Assembly (NCBI RefSeq): GCF_015207985.1
Contig: NZ_JADEVV010000008.1
Location: 1 to 64,000 of the forward strand
Direction of reading: 5' to 3'
From: Synechocystis salina LEGE 00031
Lineage (GTDB): Bacteria; Cyanobacteriota; Cyanobacteriia; Cyanobacteriales; Microcystaceae
DNA: 64,000 nt
The position numbers were made by a program, and so were the translations under genes. Below are positions 9,050-17,332 of the stretch, in pieces; the first letter of the stretch is position 1; each line of letters begins with the position of its first letter. Below the pieces are notes generated by a model. The model worked only from the letters and a program-made list of their open reading frames with translations. It searched no databases and was not told the DNA's origin.

Positions 9050-9376
9050 TCAGACTGCAAAATCGTAACTATCTACCATGTGAAAGCTTTGATGTAACCC
9101 CGTTTGCTCAATGGTATCGTTAACCATTTCCTGGGTTCCCACCAAAAAAATCTCTACCCCCATTCCCATTTTTTGTTTGGCGAACACCAAAACCCTTAAA
9201 CCGGCGCTAGACATGTATTCTAACTGATCCATCATCAAAACTAATCTGGTGATATCAGCTTGGGCCGCTGTTTCGATTTGTTCTTTAAACAAGGGAGCCG
9301 TACCCCCATCTAGTTCGCCGATGAGGGTTAATTTTGCCTGACCATTAATGGTTTCCAATTCAATGCTAAATGCCAT
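9050..9376 (-). CDS. STAS-domain anti-anti-sigma factor (downstream copy)
   Basis: From ATG 9376 the protein has 108 residues, a single STAS domain. The phosphorylatable site is YMSSAGLRVL at about residues 52-61, preceded by the usual LVLMMDQLE strand. It should be phosphorylated by the RsbW-like kinase and dephosphorylated by IcfG. An earlier in-frame start would add 16 hydrophobic residues that STAS proteins do not carry, so I chose the internal ATG. It lies between glgX (49 bases upstream) and icfG. The second STAS gene at 11556 has its own, slightly different site (YMSSAGLRLL), so the two antagonists probably compete for the kinase or answer different signals. Confidence 0.88.
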   Translation of the reverse strand: MAFSIELETINGQAKLTLIGELDGGTAPLFKEQIETAAQADITRLVLMMDQLEYMSSAGLRVLVFAKQKMGMGVEIFLVGTQEMVNDTIEQTGLHQSFHMVDSYDFAV

Positions 9377-9425
9377 GGTTAATAAGAAAAGAATAATTGA
9401 ATAAAAGTAGATTTGCCTTGGCAAT

Positions 9426-11549
9426 TTACCTCGCCAATAAAATTACTACACTCCGATCGCCAATGAGCATGGACGACTGGCATTCCAGAGGGGGTTCCTG
9501 GCCAGGGGGATGAATATCTTCCGGGGGCATAGCTCCGGTGTTGGCAAAAACGTGCCAAGTAGTGCCCACCGGGGGGGCTGGCAGCTCAAACCAAAGACTT
9601 TCGTAGTGCATATTCATGGCCACATAAATTTGATTGTCCTTAACTTTGCCTCCTTTGGCATGTTGACCACAGAGCATAAAAGCTAAAACCCGGCTATCGG
9701 CGGACCAATCGGCATGCCAGGCCCTCACCCCATGCCAACTGATATCAGGAAAACCCGCCCCTAGGTAGTCGCAGTTCTGGAAATGTTCACTGTTGCGCAG
9801 CACAGGATGAGCCAAACGGAAGGCAATACAGTGTTTAACAAACCGGAACCAGTCCTGATTTTGTTGGAGTAAATTCCAATTGAGCCAATTCAAGGGGGAA
9901 TCATGGCAGTAGGTGTTGTTATTACCCCCCTGGGTTTTGCCCATTTCGTCCCCCATCAGTAACATGGGCACCCCCTGACTAACCAACAAAATGGCGATCG
10001 CGTTACGCATTTGGCGCGCCCGCAGTGCGAGAATTCCCTGGTCATCCGTGGGGCCTTCTACGCCGCAGTTCCAACTGTAATTATCGTTGGCTCCGTCATT
10101 GTTATTTTCCCCGTTGGCGTAGTTATGTTTGTAGTTATAGGCCACCAAATCCGCTAGGGTAAAACCGTCGTGGGCCGTAACAAAATTGATGGAAGTGGAA
10201 GGAGGTCGCCCTGCCCCTTGGTAAAGATCGGGGGAACCCTGGAGCCGTTGGGCCATTTCCCCAATGACCTCTACATCCCCTTTGATAAATTTCCGCACCG
10301 TATCCCGGTATTTGCCGTTCCATTCCGCCCAGCGGCCATAACTAGGAAAACAACCTACTTGGTATAGTCCCCCTGCGTCCCAGGCTTCGGCAATTAATTT
10401 AGACCGGGCCAAAATGGGATCAAAAGCCAGGGTTTCCAATAGGGGCGGATTGGCCAAAGGATAGCCCCAGGGATCGCGACCCAAAATGGAGGCTAAATCA
10501 AAGCGAAAACCATCAATGTGAAATTCCGCTGTCCAGTAACGCAGACAGTCCAATACCATGCCCCGCACAATGGGGTTATTGCAATTGAGGGTATTGCCGG
10601 TGCCACTGAAATTGAAATAGTAACCCTCCGGAGTGAGCATGTAATAGGTTTTGTTATCTAATCCCCGAAAGGAAATGGTGGGGCCCCGTTCATTGCCTTC
10701 CGCCGTGTGGTTAAATACCACATCTAAAATTATGGAAATGCCCACTTTATGCAGTTCTTTGACTAGGTTTTTCAGCTCGTCAATCTGCATGCCAAATTTG
10801 CCTGTGGCCGCGTAGCCTGCTTTGGGGGCGAAAAAATTAACGGTGCTATAGCCCCAGTAGTTAACCAAAAACTCCCCTGTTTCTGGGTGGTAACGGCTAT
10901 GTTCAAACTCGTCAAACTCAAACACCGGCATCAATTCGATGGTGTTGACGCCTAATTCCTGCAGGTAGGGAATTTTGGCCAGAATGCCAGCAAAGGTCCC
11001 CCGATGGTTTTCCTTAACTCCGGAGGAAGGGTCTTTGGTGAAGCCCCGCACATGCATTTCATAGATGACCATGTCTTCCAGGGGAACCTCTAGGGGAGAG
11101 TCATTTTCCCAATCAAAATCGTCAAAGCTCAGGCGTCCCCGGTGTTGGTAAACGTCATCCCAATTGGGTTGGGTGCCCCAGACGTCCCGGCCGCTGACTA
11201 CTTTGGCGTAGGGATCAAGCAAAATTTTACTGGTATCGAACCAATGGCCTTGCTGGAAGTTGTTGGGGCCGTCCATGCGGTAGCCGTATTCCAGATTTTC
11301 GAAATCCAGGTCAAATACCACCATGCAGTAGACATTGCCAATGCGAAAAGATTCTGGAAAGGGAATTTCCACAAAGGGTTGGGAGCCCTGTTTCTCGAAT
11401 AGCACGAGGGTACAGTCGGTACTATGGCTGGAATAGATGGAAAAGTTAACTCCCCCCGGCACAATGGTGGCCCCAAAGGGGAAAGGCTGGCCACAGCGGA
11501 GCTGATAACCGTTAATGGTGTGGGTCGGATGGACATCAATGCGTTCCAT
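9426..11549 (-). CDS. glgX: Glycogen debranching enzyme (isoamylase type)
   Basis: The protein has 707 residues, normal for GlgX. An N-terminal CBM48-like domain (about 15-150) precedes a GH13 barrel. The four GH13 regions are visible: DVVFNHTAEGN, then GFRFDLAS with the nucleophile Asp, LIAEAWDAGG with the acid/base Glu, and FVTAHDG. It hydrolyses alpha-1,6 branches of phosphorylase-trimmed glycogen in the cytosol. The gene is inside the partner-switching cluster, 6 bases after one STAS gene and followed by the other, so glycogen breakdown is probably co-expressed with the signalling switch. This arrangement is the same as in PCC 6803. Confidence 0.95.
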   Translation of the reverse strand: MERIDVHPTHTINGYQLRCGQPFPFGATIVPGGVNFSIYSSHSTDCTLVLFEKQGSQPFVEIPFPESFRIGNVYCMVVFDLDFENLEYGYRMDGPNNFQQGHWFDTSKILLDPYAKVVSGRDVWGTQPNWDDVYQHRGRLSFDDFDWENDSPLEVPLEDMVIYEMHVRGFTKDPSSGVKENHRGTFAGILAKIPYLQELGVNTIELMPVFEFDEFEHSRYHPETGEFLVNYWGYSTVNFFAPKAGYAATGKFGMQIDELKNLVKELHKVGISIILDVVFNHTAEGNERGPTISFRGLDNKTYYMLTPEGYYFNFSGTGNTLNCNNPIVRGMVLDCLRYWTAEFHIDGFRFDLASILGRDPWGYPLANPPLLETLAFDPILARSKLIAEAWDAGGLYQVGCFPSYGRWAEWNGKYRDTVRKFIKGDVEVIGEMAQRLQGSPDLYQGAGRPPSTSINFVTAHDGFTLADLVAYNYKHNYANGENNNDGANDNYSWNCGVEGPTDDQGILALRARQMRNAIAILLVSQGVPMLLMGDEMGKTQGGNNNTYCHDSPLNWLNWNLLQQNQDWFRFVKHCIAFRLAHPVLRNSEHFQNCDYLGAGFPDISWHGVRAWHADWSADSRVLAFMLCGQHAKGGKVKDNQIYVAMNMHYESLWFELPAPPVGTTWHVFANTGAMPPEDIHPPGQEPPLECQSSMLIGDRSVVILLAR

Positions 11550-11555
11550 GGTGGC

Positions 11556-11888
11556 CTAAGAAAATGCGTTCTTGCCTTCAGCAAGGGTGGGACAAATCGA
11601 AAAAAAGTCGAGAAAACCAGTTACGGCCATGGTGTCCAGCAGTTCTTCTGACAGGCCGACTAGAACCAATTGGGCGGAGTTACCTTTTGTTTGGCGATAG
11701 AGGTAGAGCAAAAGCCTTAACCCGGCGCTGGACATGTAGGGCACCCCAGTCATATCCAAGAGAATTTTTGCCCCTGGCTGGGCATGGGGAAGAATGGCTT
11801 GGTGGATTTGGGGCGCAGTGTTGGCGTCTACTTCCCCCCCTAAGGTGACAAGGACAATGTCTTCCTGTTGGTCAATCTGAATGTCCAT
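11556..11888 (-). CDS. STAS-domain anti-anti-sigma factor (upstream copy)
   Basis: The protein has 110 residues and starts MDIQIDQQEDIVLVTLGGEVD, a typical STAS beginning. YMSSAGLRLLLYL at about residues 60-72 is the conserved serine phosphorylation site, preceded by KILLDMTGV. It is predicted to be the substrate of the RsbW-like kinase and IcfG phosphatase encoded downstream. It sits 6 bases before glgX and 9 bases after the AGE-fold enzyme gene, so these genes are likely co-transcribed. Confidence 0.9.
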   Translation of the reverse strand: MDIQIDQQEDIVLVTLGGEVDANTAPQIHQAILPHAQPGAKILLDMTGVPYMSSAGLRLLLYLYRQTKGNSAQLVLVGLSEELLDTMAVTGFLDFFSICPTLAEGKNAFS

Positions 11889-11897
11889 GGATTTCGG

Positions 11898-13721
11898 TTA
11901 GTTGGTGGGAATTAAACGAACTTTTACTTTGACCCTTTCCTGGGTGTCGGGAAGCTGGACTGTCAGCTTTTGGGCATCAAAATTTTCGTATGGTTGGCCG
12001 TCAATTTCCACACTGGCGATCGCCACACTGCCGGGGGGAAGAATATCGGGGGCGACCCTCAAAATTCCGTCGGGGAAACCATTGGGTAGGGGCTTAAAGT
12101 AAAAGTCCATGGGGTGCTTGGCGATCAAGAAATTGGTGTACACCGCCGCCAGATAGCACAATTCAAAGGAGTGGTAACCACTCATGGAATGACTCCCCTT
12201 AGCCCGTTCGTTACCACCAGCTAGGTAGGGAATGCCGTTGGCGAGAACGTTAAAATAAATGCCCCCATCTTCCAAATCTAGGAACCAAGCATTGTAAAAA
12301 GCCGCCGCTTCCCGACCATGGCGATGGTATTCGTCGCTATCCAAAGCTCCCCCCATGATCAGGTAAGCCAAAATGGCCTGTTCCTGTTGCCACCAGGCCT
12401 TGCGGTCATGCCAAACAAATTGATGATAACCACTGTTGTTGTCCAGGAGGCGCTCCACTACGTCGTACCAGCCGCCCCGCTGTTGGTCACTGCCCACCGC
12501 CGGCATAAGGTCAGAAATTTTCTTGGCCAACTCCACATATTTTTCCTTGGGTTTGAGGCTATTCATGCGCATCAAATTCCAGGCAATTTTGAGATTATGG
12601 CCCACCACGGCTCGATTTTGCTGCCACCCCCAGGTAGTGTCATGGCTCCAGTCCTCGTAAAATCTTTCCTGCACAAAAGGGCTGTTGTCGTAGTCGGGAA
12701 AGTACTTTTCAATGGTGTCGAAGGTATATTCCAACATGTCTGCATATTTTTGTTCGCCCGTAGCCAGCCAAAGGTTAATCAAATAAGCCGGAGCATGGTC
12801 CCCAACGGAATTCCAGTTTTTTCTGGCTTGGTTGCGCCCCAAGGATTCACTGCGGGGATCCAGCATTAACGGGTCGAGGTGGGAGAAGTAACCACCATAT
12901 TCACTTTGATCGAGGAAAAATTTATCGAACAATTTGATGGTCTGCTCGGCATCGTGGAGAATGCGGCGATCGCCAGTGCAACGGTAGGTCTGGATTGGCC
13001 CAGCCAAAGCATAGATTTGTTCGTAGGCGGGAATGGCATCGTAGTCATCACCAAATTCCGAAGCAAAGATTTTCTGTTCCTTTTCCCCCTGCACATCAAT
13101 GGCATGGTACCAATAAATAATATCTTCGTCCTTATCGACAAAGCGCATATGCTCCCGCAAGTATTCCGTCCCTTTCTCCGCCGCTTCCAGGAATTGGTCT
13201 TCACCGGTCATCATAAACGCCGTGGCAAAACCATAGACTAGGCGAGAAATGGTATCGGTTTCCTGGCGAAAATTGACGCTGGATCGTTGCCCACTGACGG
13301 AAAGATCAGTGCGGTAATAACGATAATCAATGGCATCTTCGCCAAATTGAGCCTTGATATAAAACTTACCCAGGGCATAAACCTGTTTAATCCACCAATC
13401 TTGTTTTTCAAAAACATATTCCTCGGCTTTTTTCCCTGCAAAAACCACCTGTTTACCGTCAAAAACATCGCTGTCTGGATAAAAAACACCGTAAACAAAC
13501 AAAAATCTGCCGGGAGTTAACCATGCCCCCATGGTCCCCGTTGCGTCTATATAAGCCTCATCAAAATTTTGGATTACTTTAGCATAGGCCATGGGACTGA
13601 GCTTAACTTTGAATTCCCGGCGATCGGAGGTGTGGAGGACAAAAATGCCATCCTCGGCGTCATAGCTCACCACATAACCAGCAATCAGATCAGAAACGGG
13701 GAAATTAATTTGAGCATTCAT
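11898..13721 (-). CDS. AGE-fold (N-acylglucosamine 2-epimerase family) protein
   Basis: The protein has 607 residues, longer than the usual 390-430 of the family. The first 110 residues form a beta-rich extra domain (SYDAEDGIFVLHTSDRREF onward). The (alpha/alpha)6-barrel then runs from about 115 to 540 with recurring family elements such as EYLREHMRFVD, YFSHLDPLM, and a late GSHSMSGYHSFELCY with clustered histidines. A short beta domain closes the protein. Family members isomerise sugars at C2 (epimerases, mannose or cellobiose epimerases); the substrate here is unknown. The gene is conserved at this position in the icfG cluster of PCC 6803. Confidence 0.75.
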   Translation of the reverse strand: MNAQINFPVSDLIAGYVVSYDAEDGIFVLHTSDRREFKVKLSPMAYAKVIQNFDEAYIDATGTMGAWLTPGRFLFVYGVFYPDSDVFDGKQVVFAGKKAEEYVFEKQDWWIKQVYALGKFYIKAQFGEDAIDYRYYRTDLSVSGQRSSVNFRQETDTISRLVYGFATAFMMTGEDQFLEAAEKGTEYLREHMRFVDKDEDIIYWYHAIDVQGEKEQKIFASEFGDDYDAIPAYEQIYALAGPIQTYRCTGDRRILHDAEQTIKLFDKFFLDQSEYGGYFSHLDPLMLDPRSESLGRNQARKNWNSVGDHAPAYLINLWLATGEQKYADMLEYTFDTIEKYFPDYDNSPFVQERFYEDWSHDTTWGWQQNRAVVGHNLKIAWNLMRMNSLKPKEKYVELAKKISDLMPAVGSDQQRGGWYDVVERLLDNNSGYHQFVWHDRKAWWQQEQAILAYLIMGGALDSDEYHRHGREAAAFYNAWFLDLEDGGIYFNVLANGIPYLAGGNERAKGSHSMSGYHSFELCYLAAVYTNFLIAKHPMDFYFKPLPNGFPDGILRVAPDILPPGSVAIASVEIDGQPYENFDAQKLTVQLPDTQERVKVKVRLIPTN

Positions 13722-13745
13722 GGGGATTCAGTACCGATTTAAAAT

Positions 13746-14342
13746 CTAAGCTTCGATTTGCTCAACAAAAACTTTGACAAATTGTTCAATCATGCCGGGA
13801 TGTTTGCCGGTAATTAGATCGCCGTCAATCACTAATTCGGAGGTTTGGTCTCCTTCGTACACCACATCAGCCCCAGCATTTTCCACGTCACAAATAATGT
13901 TATGGGCACAGGTAACCTTTTTCCCCTTAAGTAAATCGGGATCAGCACAAAATAGCCACAAACTATGGCAAATGGTGCCTAATTTCAAACCTTTAGTGGC
14001 CACCGCTTTGCGTAGAAAAACCACCCCTGGGGCCTGATTTTTTTCTCCTTTTTTTACCGTGGCTTGGTAACGCAGGCGGTCCATGGCATAGGCCCCAATG
14101 GCAATGATGCCTTTGTAATCTTTGGGGTCTATATCATTGACTTCCGTTGTGACGGTGACATGGTATTCCACTTGATCATTTTCTGGGTTAGAACCAAATT
14201 TAAGTTCTGGTTGACCCCAGAGGTGGCTGATGTATTCAACTTCATAACCATGGGCGGGAAAATATTCATTAAACCAGCGGTATTCAGTGCCGTCAAAGTG
14301 TTCTTCGATCAAGACACCAATTTTGCCTTTTACTGTGGTCAT
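13746..14342 (-). CDS. DJ-1/PfpI family protein
   Basis: The protein has 198 residues with a Rossmann-like DJ-1/PfpI fold. Residues 8-17 (GVLIEEHFDG) carry the conserved Glu of the first strand and GTICHSLWLFC at about 117-127 holds the nucleophile-elbow Cys followed by His. Family members act as glyoxalase/deglycase-like enzymes, amidases or redox-responsive chaperones. It is encoded 24 bases upstream of the AGE-fold protein gene on the same strand. A role in handling reactive sugar by-products would fit the neighbourhood but is inference. Confidence 0.82.
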   Translation of the reverse strand: MTTVKGKIGVLIEEHFDGTEYRWFNEYFPAHGYEVEYISHLWGQPELKFGSNPENDQVEYHVTVTTEVNDIDPKDYKGIIAIGAYAMDRLRYQATVKKGEKNQAPGVVFLRKAVATKGLKLGTICHSLWLFCADPDLLKGKKVTCAHNIICDVENAGADVVYEGDQTSELVIDGDLITGKHPGMIEQFVKVFVEQIEA

Positions 14343-14383
14343 AATTATTGTTTTTCTATGAGCTAATAAGCTAATTAATTTAG

Positions 14384-14725
14384 TTAGGAATCCGTTTCAA
14401 AGATCGCCTTTAAAGCAGCAAAAGCACCGGCGGCTTTATTAAATCCACCATAGACACACATCAATAAAAGCACCTCTTCAATTTCCTCTTTGGTTGCCCC
14501 TTGTTTAAGGGCCATATCCACATGGGCTGGGAAGGGAACATCAAGGGTCTGATTTGCCACATCCACCGCAATCAAAATCAAGGCTTTGGTCTTCTGATCA
14601 ATTAAAGGCAATCCCCAGGCTTCTCCAGCAACCCTGGTGCAGAAGTCACCAAATTTAGGATTAATGCCGCTTAAACCTGCCTGTAAATCCTGATCGTCCA
14701 ACACGGCATTTTTAAACTTACTCAT
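14384..14725 (-). CDS. Carboxymuconolactone decarboxylase (CMD)-fold protein
   Basis: From ATG 14725 the protein has 113 residues and starts MSKFKNAVLDDQDL. It has the all-helical CMD layout: KTKALILIAVDVAN, then the HVDMALKQGATKEEIEEVLLLM helix pair. AhpD-type members carry CxxC in this last segment, whereas here only one Cys is present (LLMCVYGG), so peroxidase activity is unlikely and a decarboxylase-like or structural role is more probable. It lies between the SnoaL-like and DJ-1 genes in the same run. A TTG three codons upstream is a less likely start. Confidence 0.78.
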   Translation of the reverse strand: MSKFKNAVLDDQDLQAGLSGINPKFGDFCTRVAGEAWGLPLIDQKTKALILIAVDVANQTLDVPFPAHVDMALKQGATKEEIEEVLLLMCVYGGFNKAAGAFAALKAIFETDS

Positions 14726-14737
14726 TGGGTCCAACTC

Positions 14738-15313
14738 CTAGGTGGTAATAAGTTTCAGCAAATTATCCGGAGCAAACACATCCCGGTAAAAGGTCAGCTG
14801 CTCGGTTTTTAAATAACAACCGCCCCGGTGACCTCGACGCACCCAGGTGACATTCCCCTTCGCAATGGTTTCATGGGTTTCGTCGTCCACACACTTCCAC
14901 TCAAAAAAAGTATGCTCGCCATAGAACATGACAATGGGCCAGACCATAGTTACCCCGGGCTGGGCTATGAGGGCCCACCAGTGCTTTTCCCGTTCCTGTT
15001 GTTGTTCCAAACCGGAGTAAGGGCCGTCCTGGCAAAAATACACCAAATCCTCTCGATACTCCCCGGTGAGAATATCTCCCCGGCCCTGGCGGAGAGCTTC
15101 ACAGTGGGTAGGCCACCAGTCTTTATTTTCCTGCTCAATGATTCCTAAGGTGTAATTGGCATCAATGGCGGGCAAGGTGGCTTCTTTCATGGCCACATAT
15201 TTGAGCCCTTCTTCGATTAGTTCCTGCCGCAGACTTTCTGGCACCAGCCCTGGTTGGGAATAGTTAGCCTTCAGGTTTAAATAGTAATTTCTTCTTGCTG
15301 GCATAGATGACAT
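14738..15313 (-). CDS. SnoaL-like (NTF2-fold) protein, first gene of the icfG run
   Basis: From ATG 15313 the protein has 191 residues. After about 40 helical residues comes a tryptophan-rich beta sheet (DWWPTHCEAL, HWWALIAQPG, HTFFEWKCVD, NVTWVRRGHRGGCYL), the layout of SnoaL/NTF2-type proteins that bind or transform small molecules in a cone-shaped pocket. No catalytic residues can be assigned. An upstream in-frame ATG (15349) would add a hydrophobic stretch without family support, and a third ATG lies at 15304. It heads the minus-strand run that continues through glgX and icfG, so the main promoter should lie in the gap to its right. Confidence 0.65.
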   Translation of the reverse strand: MSSMPARRNYYLNLKANYSQPGLVPESLRQELIEEGLKYVAMKEATLPAIDANYTLGIIEQENKDWWPTHCEALRQGRGDILTGEYREDLVYFCQDGPYSGLEQQQEREKHWWALIAQPGVTMVWPIVMFYGEHTFFEWKCVDDETHETIAKGNVTWVRRGHRGGCYLKTEQLTFYRDVFAPDNLLKLITT

Positions 15314-15826
15314 AAAGATAACCCAAAAGAAATCTAATGACGCGAACAATAGGGCAGAAACAGGATTTTGTCTTCCCTGTCAGCCGATGGTTTGTTGAAA
15401 AGCATACCATGGCTTTTTACTATGTGCTCCACTGTGACAAAATGTTACCAAAGCTTCCCCTGAACTGAGTTCATTTACCTTGGATTTCTTCTGCTCAGCC
15501 CTACGCCGCAGTCCCATTAGTCAGGAAAGTTTGACTTTGGCGATCGCCGAAACACTTACCTCCAGGACAAGAATTATGGCTAACTCTTGAAATAACAATA
15601 AGCTATGCTGATTAATGTGAAAAAATGTTAAAAAAATAATGCCTGTTTAAAGTTTTTCTTATAATGGCTGGGGACAGCCAAGCGTGTTATTGTTTTTGTC
15701 AAAGCTCTACGCAGGGTGCCCTAACCCTAGAATTTAAGGGGACGCGGGAAATCCTGAGTTTTCCCGCACTATTTATGTTACTTGTTTTCCGACTGACCTT
15801 TAACTACTTTTGCAATTATCGATGCC
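15314..15826. other. Divergent intergenic region between icfG run and accessory run
   Basis: This 513-base gap separates two divergent gene runs and must hold both promoters. It contains a HIP1 site at about 15540-15547, a TATAAT box at 15660-15665 reading rightwards without a recognisable -35, and a strong stem-loop at 15744-15767. If the TATAAT is used, the ABM gene would have a leader of about 150 bases. I see no coding sequence or structural RNA gene that I can name. Confidence 0.4.
15744..15767 (+). promoter_or_regulatory. Leader stem-loop upstream of the accessory run
   Basis: A perfect 8-bp inverted repeat (GCGGGAAA / TTTCCCGC) with an 8-base loop lies about 60 bases before the ABM-domain gene, downstream of the TATAAT at 15660. 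No T-run follows, so it is not an obvious terminator. It could be an mRNA-stabilising or regulatory leader hairpin, or a protein-binding palindrome. Confidence 0.35.
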
Positions 15827-16267
15827 ATGAAAACTAGAGCTTTATTCCGTGGTCAGGGGATGTTGGTCGGGGTACTTTTGACCCTAGTAATTCCACTGTT
15901 TTTTTTATTAAGTATTCTTTTTCTTCCCTTGCCGACTTTAGCAGATGGTGATGGCGGAGCCAATCAGTCTATTATTGTGGCGGGTAACATCAAGGTAAAA
16001 CCGGAGAAAAGGGAAGAATTTATCGCCCTATCCCAGACTTTTATTGGACCTTCTCGGTCGGAACCCGGTTGTATATCTTACAGCTTTTATGAGGATGAAA
16101 CAGAGAATAACACGTTTCTTTTTTTTGAAGTATGGCGAAATCGTGCGGCCTTAGAATATCATTTTCAGACCCCTTACTTTCACGAATTTGTGGAAAAATC
16201 TCCAGATTTACTGGCTAAGGCAGCAGAAATTAAAATTTATAAAATAGCCGAATTTGAAACATTATAA
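15827..16267 (+). CDS. Exported ABM-domain (antibiotic biosynthesis monooxygenase-like) protein
   Basis: The protein has 146 residues. A basic start and a long hydrophobic segment (about 15-38) ending near TLADG indicate a signal peptide. The rest is one ABM/dimeric alpha-beta barrel domain: IIVAGNIKVKPEKREEF, then RSEPGCISYSFYED and FFEVWRNRAALEYHFQTPYFHEF. Cofactor-free ABM enzymes oxidise quinone- or polyphenol-like substrates, or act as redox-responsive dimers. An exported ABM protein is less common than the cytosolic type. It is the first gene of the plus-strand accessory run, 24 bases before the first cupin gene. Confidence 0.8.
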   Translation: MKTRALFRGQGMLVGVLLTLVIPLFFLLSILFLPLPTLADGDGGANQSIIVAGNIKVKPEKREEFIALSQTFIGPSRSEPGCISYSFYEDETENNTFLFFEVWRNRAALEYHFQTPYFHEFVEKSPDLLAKAAEIKIYKIAEFETL

Positions 16268-16291
16268 ATTTCTGTCAACCTCCATAAAAAC

Positions 16292-17089
16292 ATGAAAAGC
16301 TTTCCTCTGTTGTTGTCCCAATTATTGCTGGTACTATTGATAGCTCTGGGGAGCCTGACCATAATTTGCCCCAAAGCATTGGCGATCGCCACGTTGGATA
16401 ATTTCCCTAGCCCTAACATCGAAAATACAGAAAAAATATTAGGGCCAGCGGGGGAAATTTTTGAGTTTTCCACCTGTAATGCCGAGGGAATTGGCTTCAC
16501 CATTGCCAATGCCCAAATTCCAGCGGGAGCCGGGCCCTTGCCTCACATTCACCACTACACTAATGAGTGGTTTTGGACTCCCCAGGGGGGCTTGGAATTA
16601 TTTCAAAGCACAAAAGAATACCCCGATCTAGACAATCCCGCCACTGTGACCCAGGGGGGAAATGCCACCATTTACACAGTGCAAACCGAGCCTAATCAGA
16701 TTGTCTACGGTCCCAAATATCGAGTGCATGGTTTCGTCAATATCACCTCGGAAACCCGTCCCCTTACTTTCATCTGGCGACAGGATCCCACTTCTCCAGA
16801 ATATGAATTCCACGACGGTGGTATTCGTGAATATTTTAAAGATGTGGGTATTCCAATTAAAAATATGAAAAAATTGCCGAAAATCACTGACCAAGCCAGG
16901 GAAAAATTCGTTACCCATGCCCCTGACTACGGCATTAACCAAAGCTATTATTTTCTCCAATATGTTAATAAGCTTGATAATCAACCACCGGCGGCACTAG
17001 CAAACCTCAAAGATGATCAAAGTTTAAACGAGATTATCGAGACAATTAATGCCTATAATCAAGGCGATAGTTCTGTTACTTGTTTTTAG
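16292..17089 (+). CDS. Exported cupin-domain protein, copy 1
   Basis: The protein has 265 residues with an N-terminal signal (hydrophobic about 5-27, AIA before TLDN). The single conserved cupin barrel has LPHIHHYTNEWFW (His, His, Glu ligands, first motif) and a later YRVHGFVN (second-motif His), so metal binding is likely. A Cys in EFSTCN and another two residues from the end (VTCF) could form a disulfide in the periplasm. It is clearly paralogous to the protein encoded at 17333 over its whole length. The two copies flank a small XapX gene. The substrate is unknown. Confidence 0.8.
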   Translation: MKSFPLLLSQLLLVLLIALGSLTIICPKALAIATLDNFPSPNIENTEKILGPAGEIFEFSTCNAEGIGFTIANAQIPAGAGPLPHIHHYTNEWFWTPQGGLELFQSTKEYPDLDNPATVTQGGNATIYTVQTEPNQIVYGPKYRVHGFVNITSETRPLTFIWRQDPTSPEYEFHDGGIREYFKDVGIPIKNMKKLPKITDQAREKFVTHAPDYGINQSYYFLQYVNKLDNQPPAALANLKDDQSLNEIIETINAYNQGDSSVTCF

Positions 17090-17116
17090 TCTTTCTAGGA
17101 TTTCTAGGGAAAATTT

Positions 17117-17287
17117 ATGAATAAGGAATTAGGGTTTGCTATTCTTGGTGGTTGGATTTTGGGAGTGATTTTTGGCTTTTTCAAATTACCCTTACCCGTT
17201 CCTCCTTTTGAAGGTTTGGTGGCGGCGGCGGCCTGTCTTTTGGGTCAAGTTACTTATACCTTAATCAAGCAGAAATTTGGATTTTAG
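17117..17287 (+). CDS. XapX (DUF1427) small membrane protein
   Basis: The ORF encodes 56 residues, starting MNKELGFAILGGWILGVIFG. Two hydrophobic helices flank a LPLPVPPFEGLVAAAA turn, the hallmark of XapX/DUF1427 proteins of about 50-90 residues. Their function is not established; the name comes from linkage to xanthosine genes. The gene lies 27 bases after one cupin gene and 45 before its paralog, so it looks co-transcribed with them. Confidence 0.75.
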   Translation: MNKELGFAILGGWILGVIFGFFKLPLPVPPFEGLVAAAACLLGQVTYTLIKQKFGF

Positions 17288-17332
17288 AAATATATTCTTG
17301 ATAACTTATCTTTAATTTAAAGGAAATCAACT

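Noticed and set aside
12318-12869. 183-codon plus-strand frame opposite the AGE-fold gene
   Set aside because: It lies wholly inside a well-supported gene in the reverse direction and has no domain resemblance, so it is a mirror frame.
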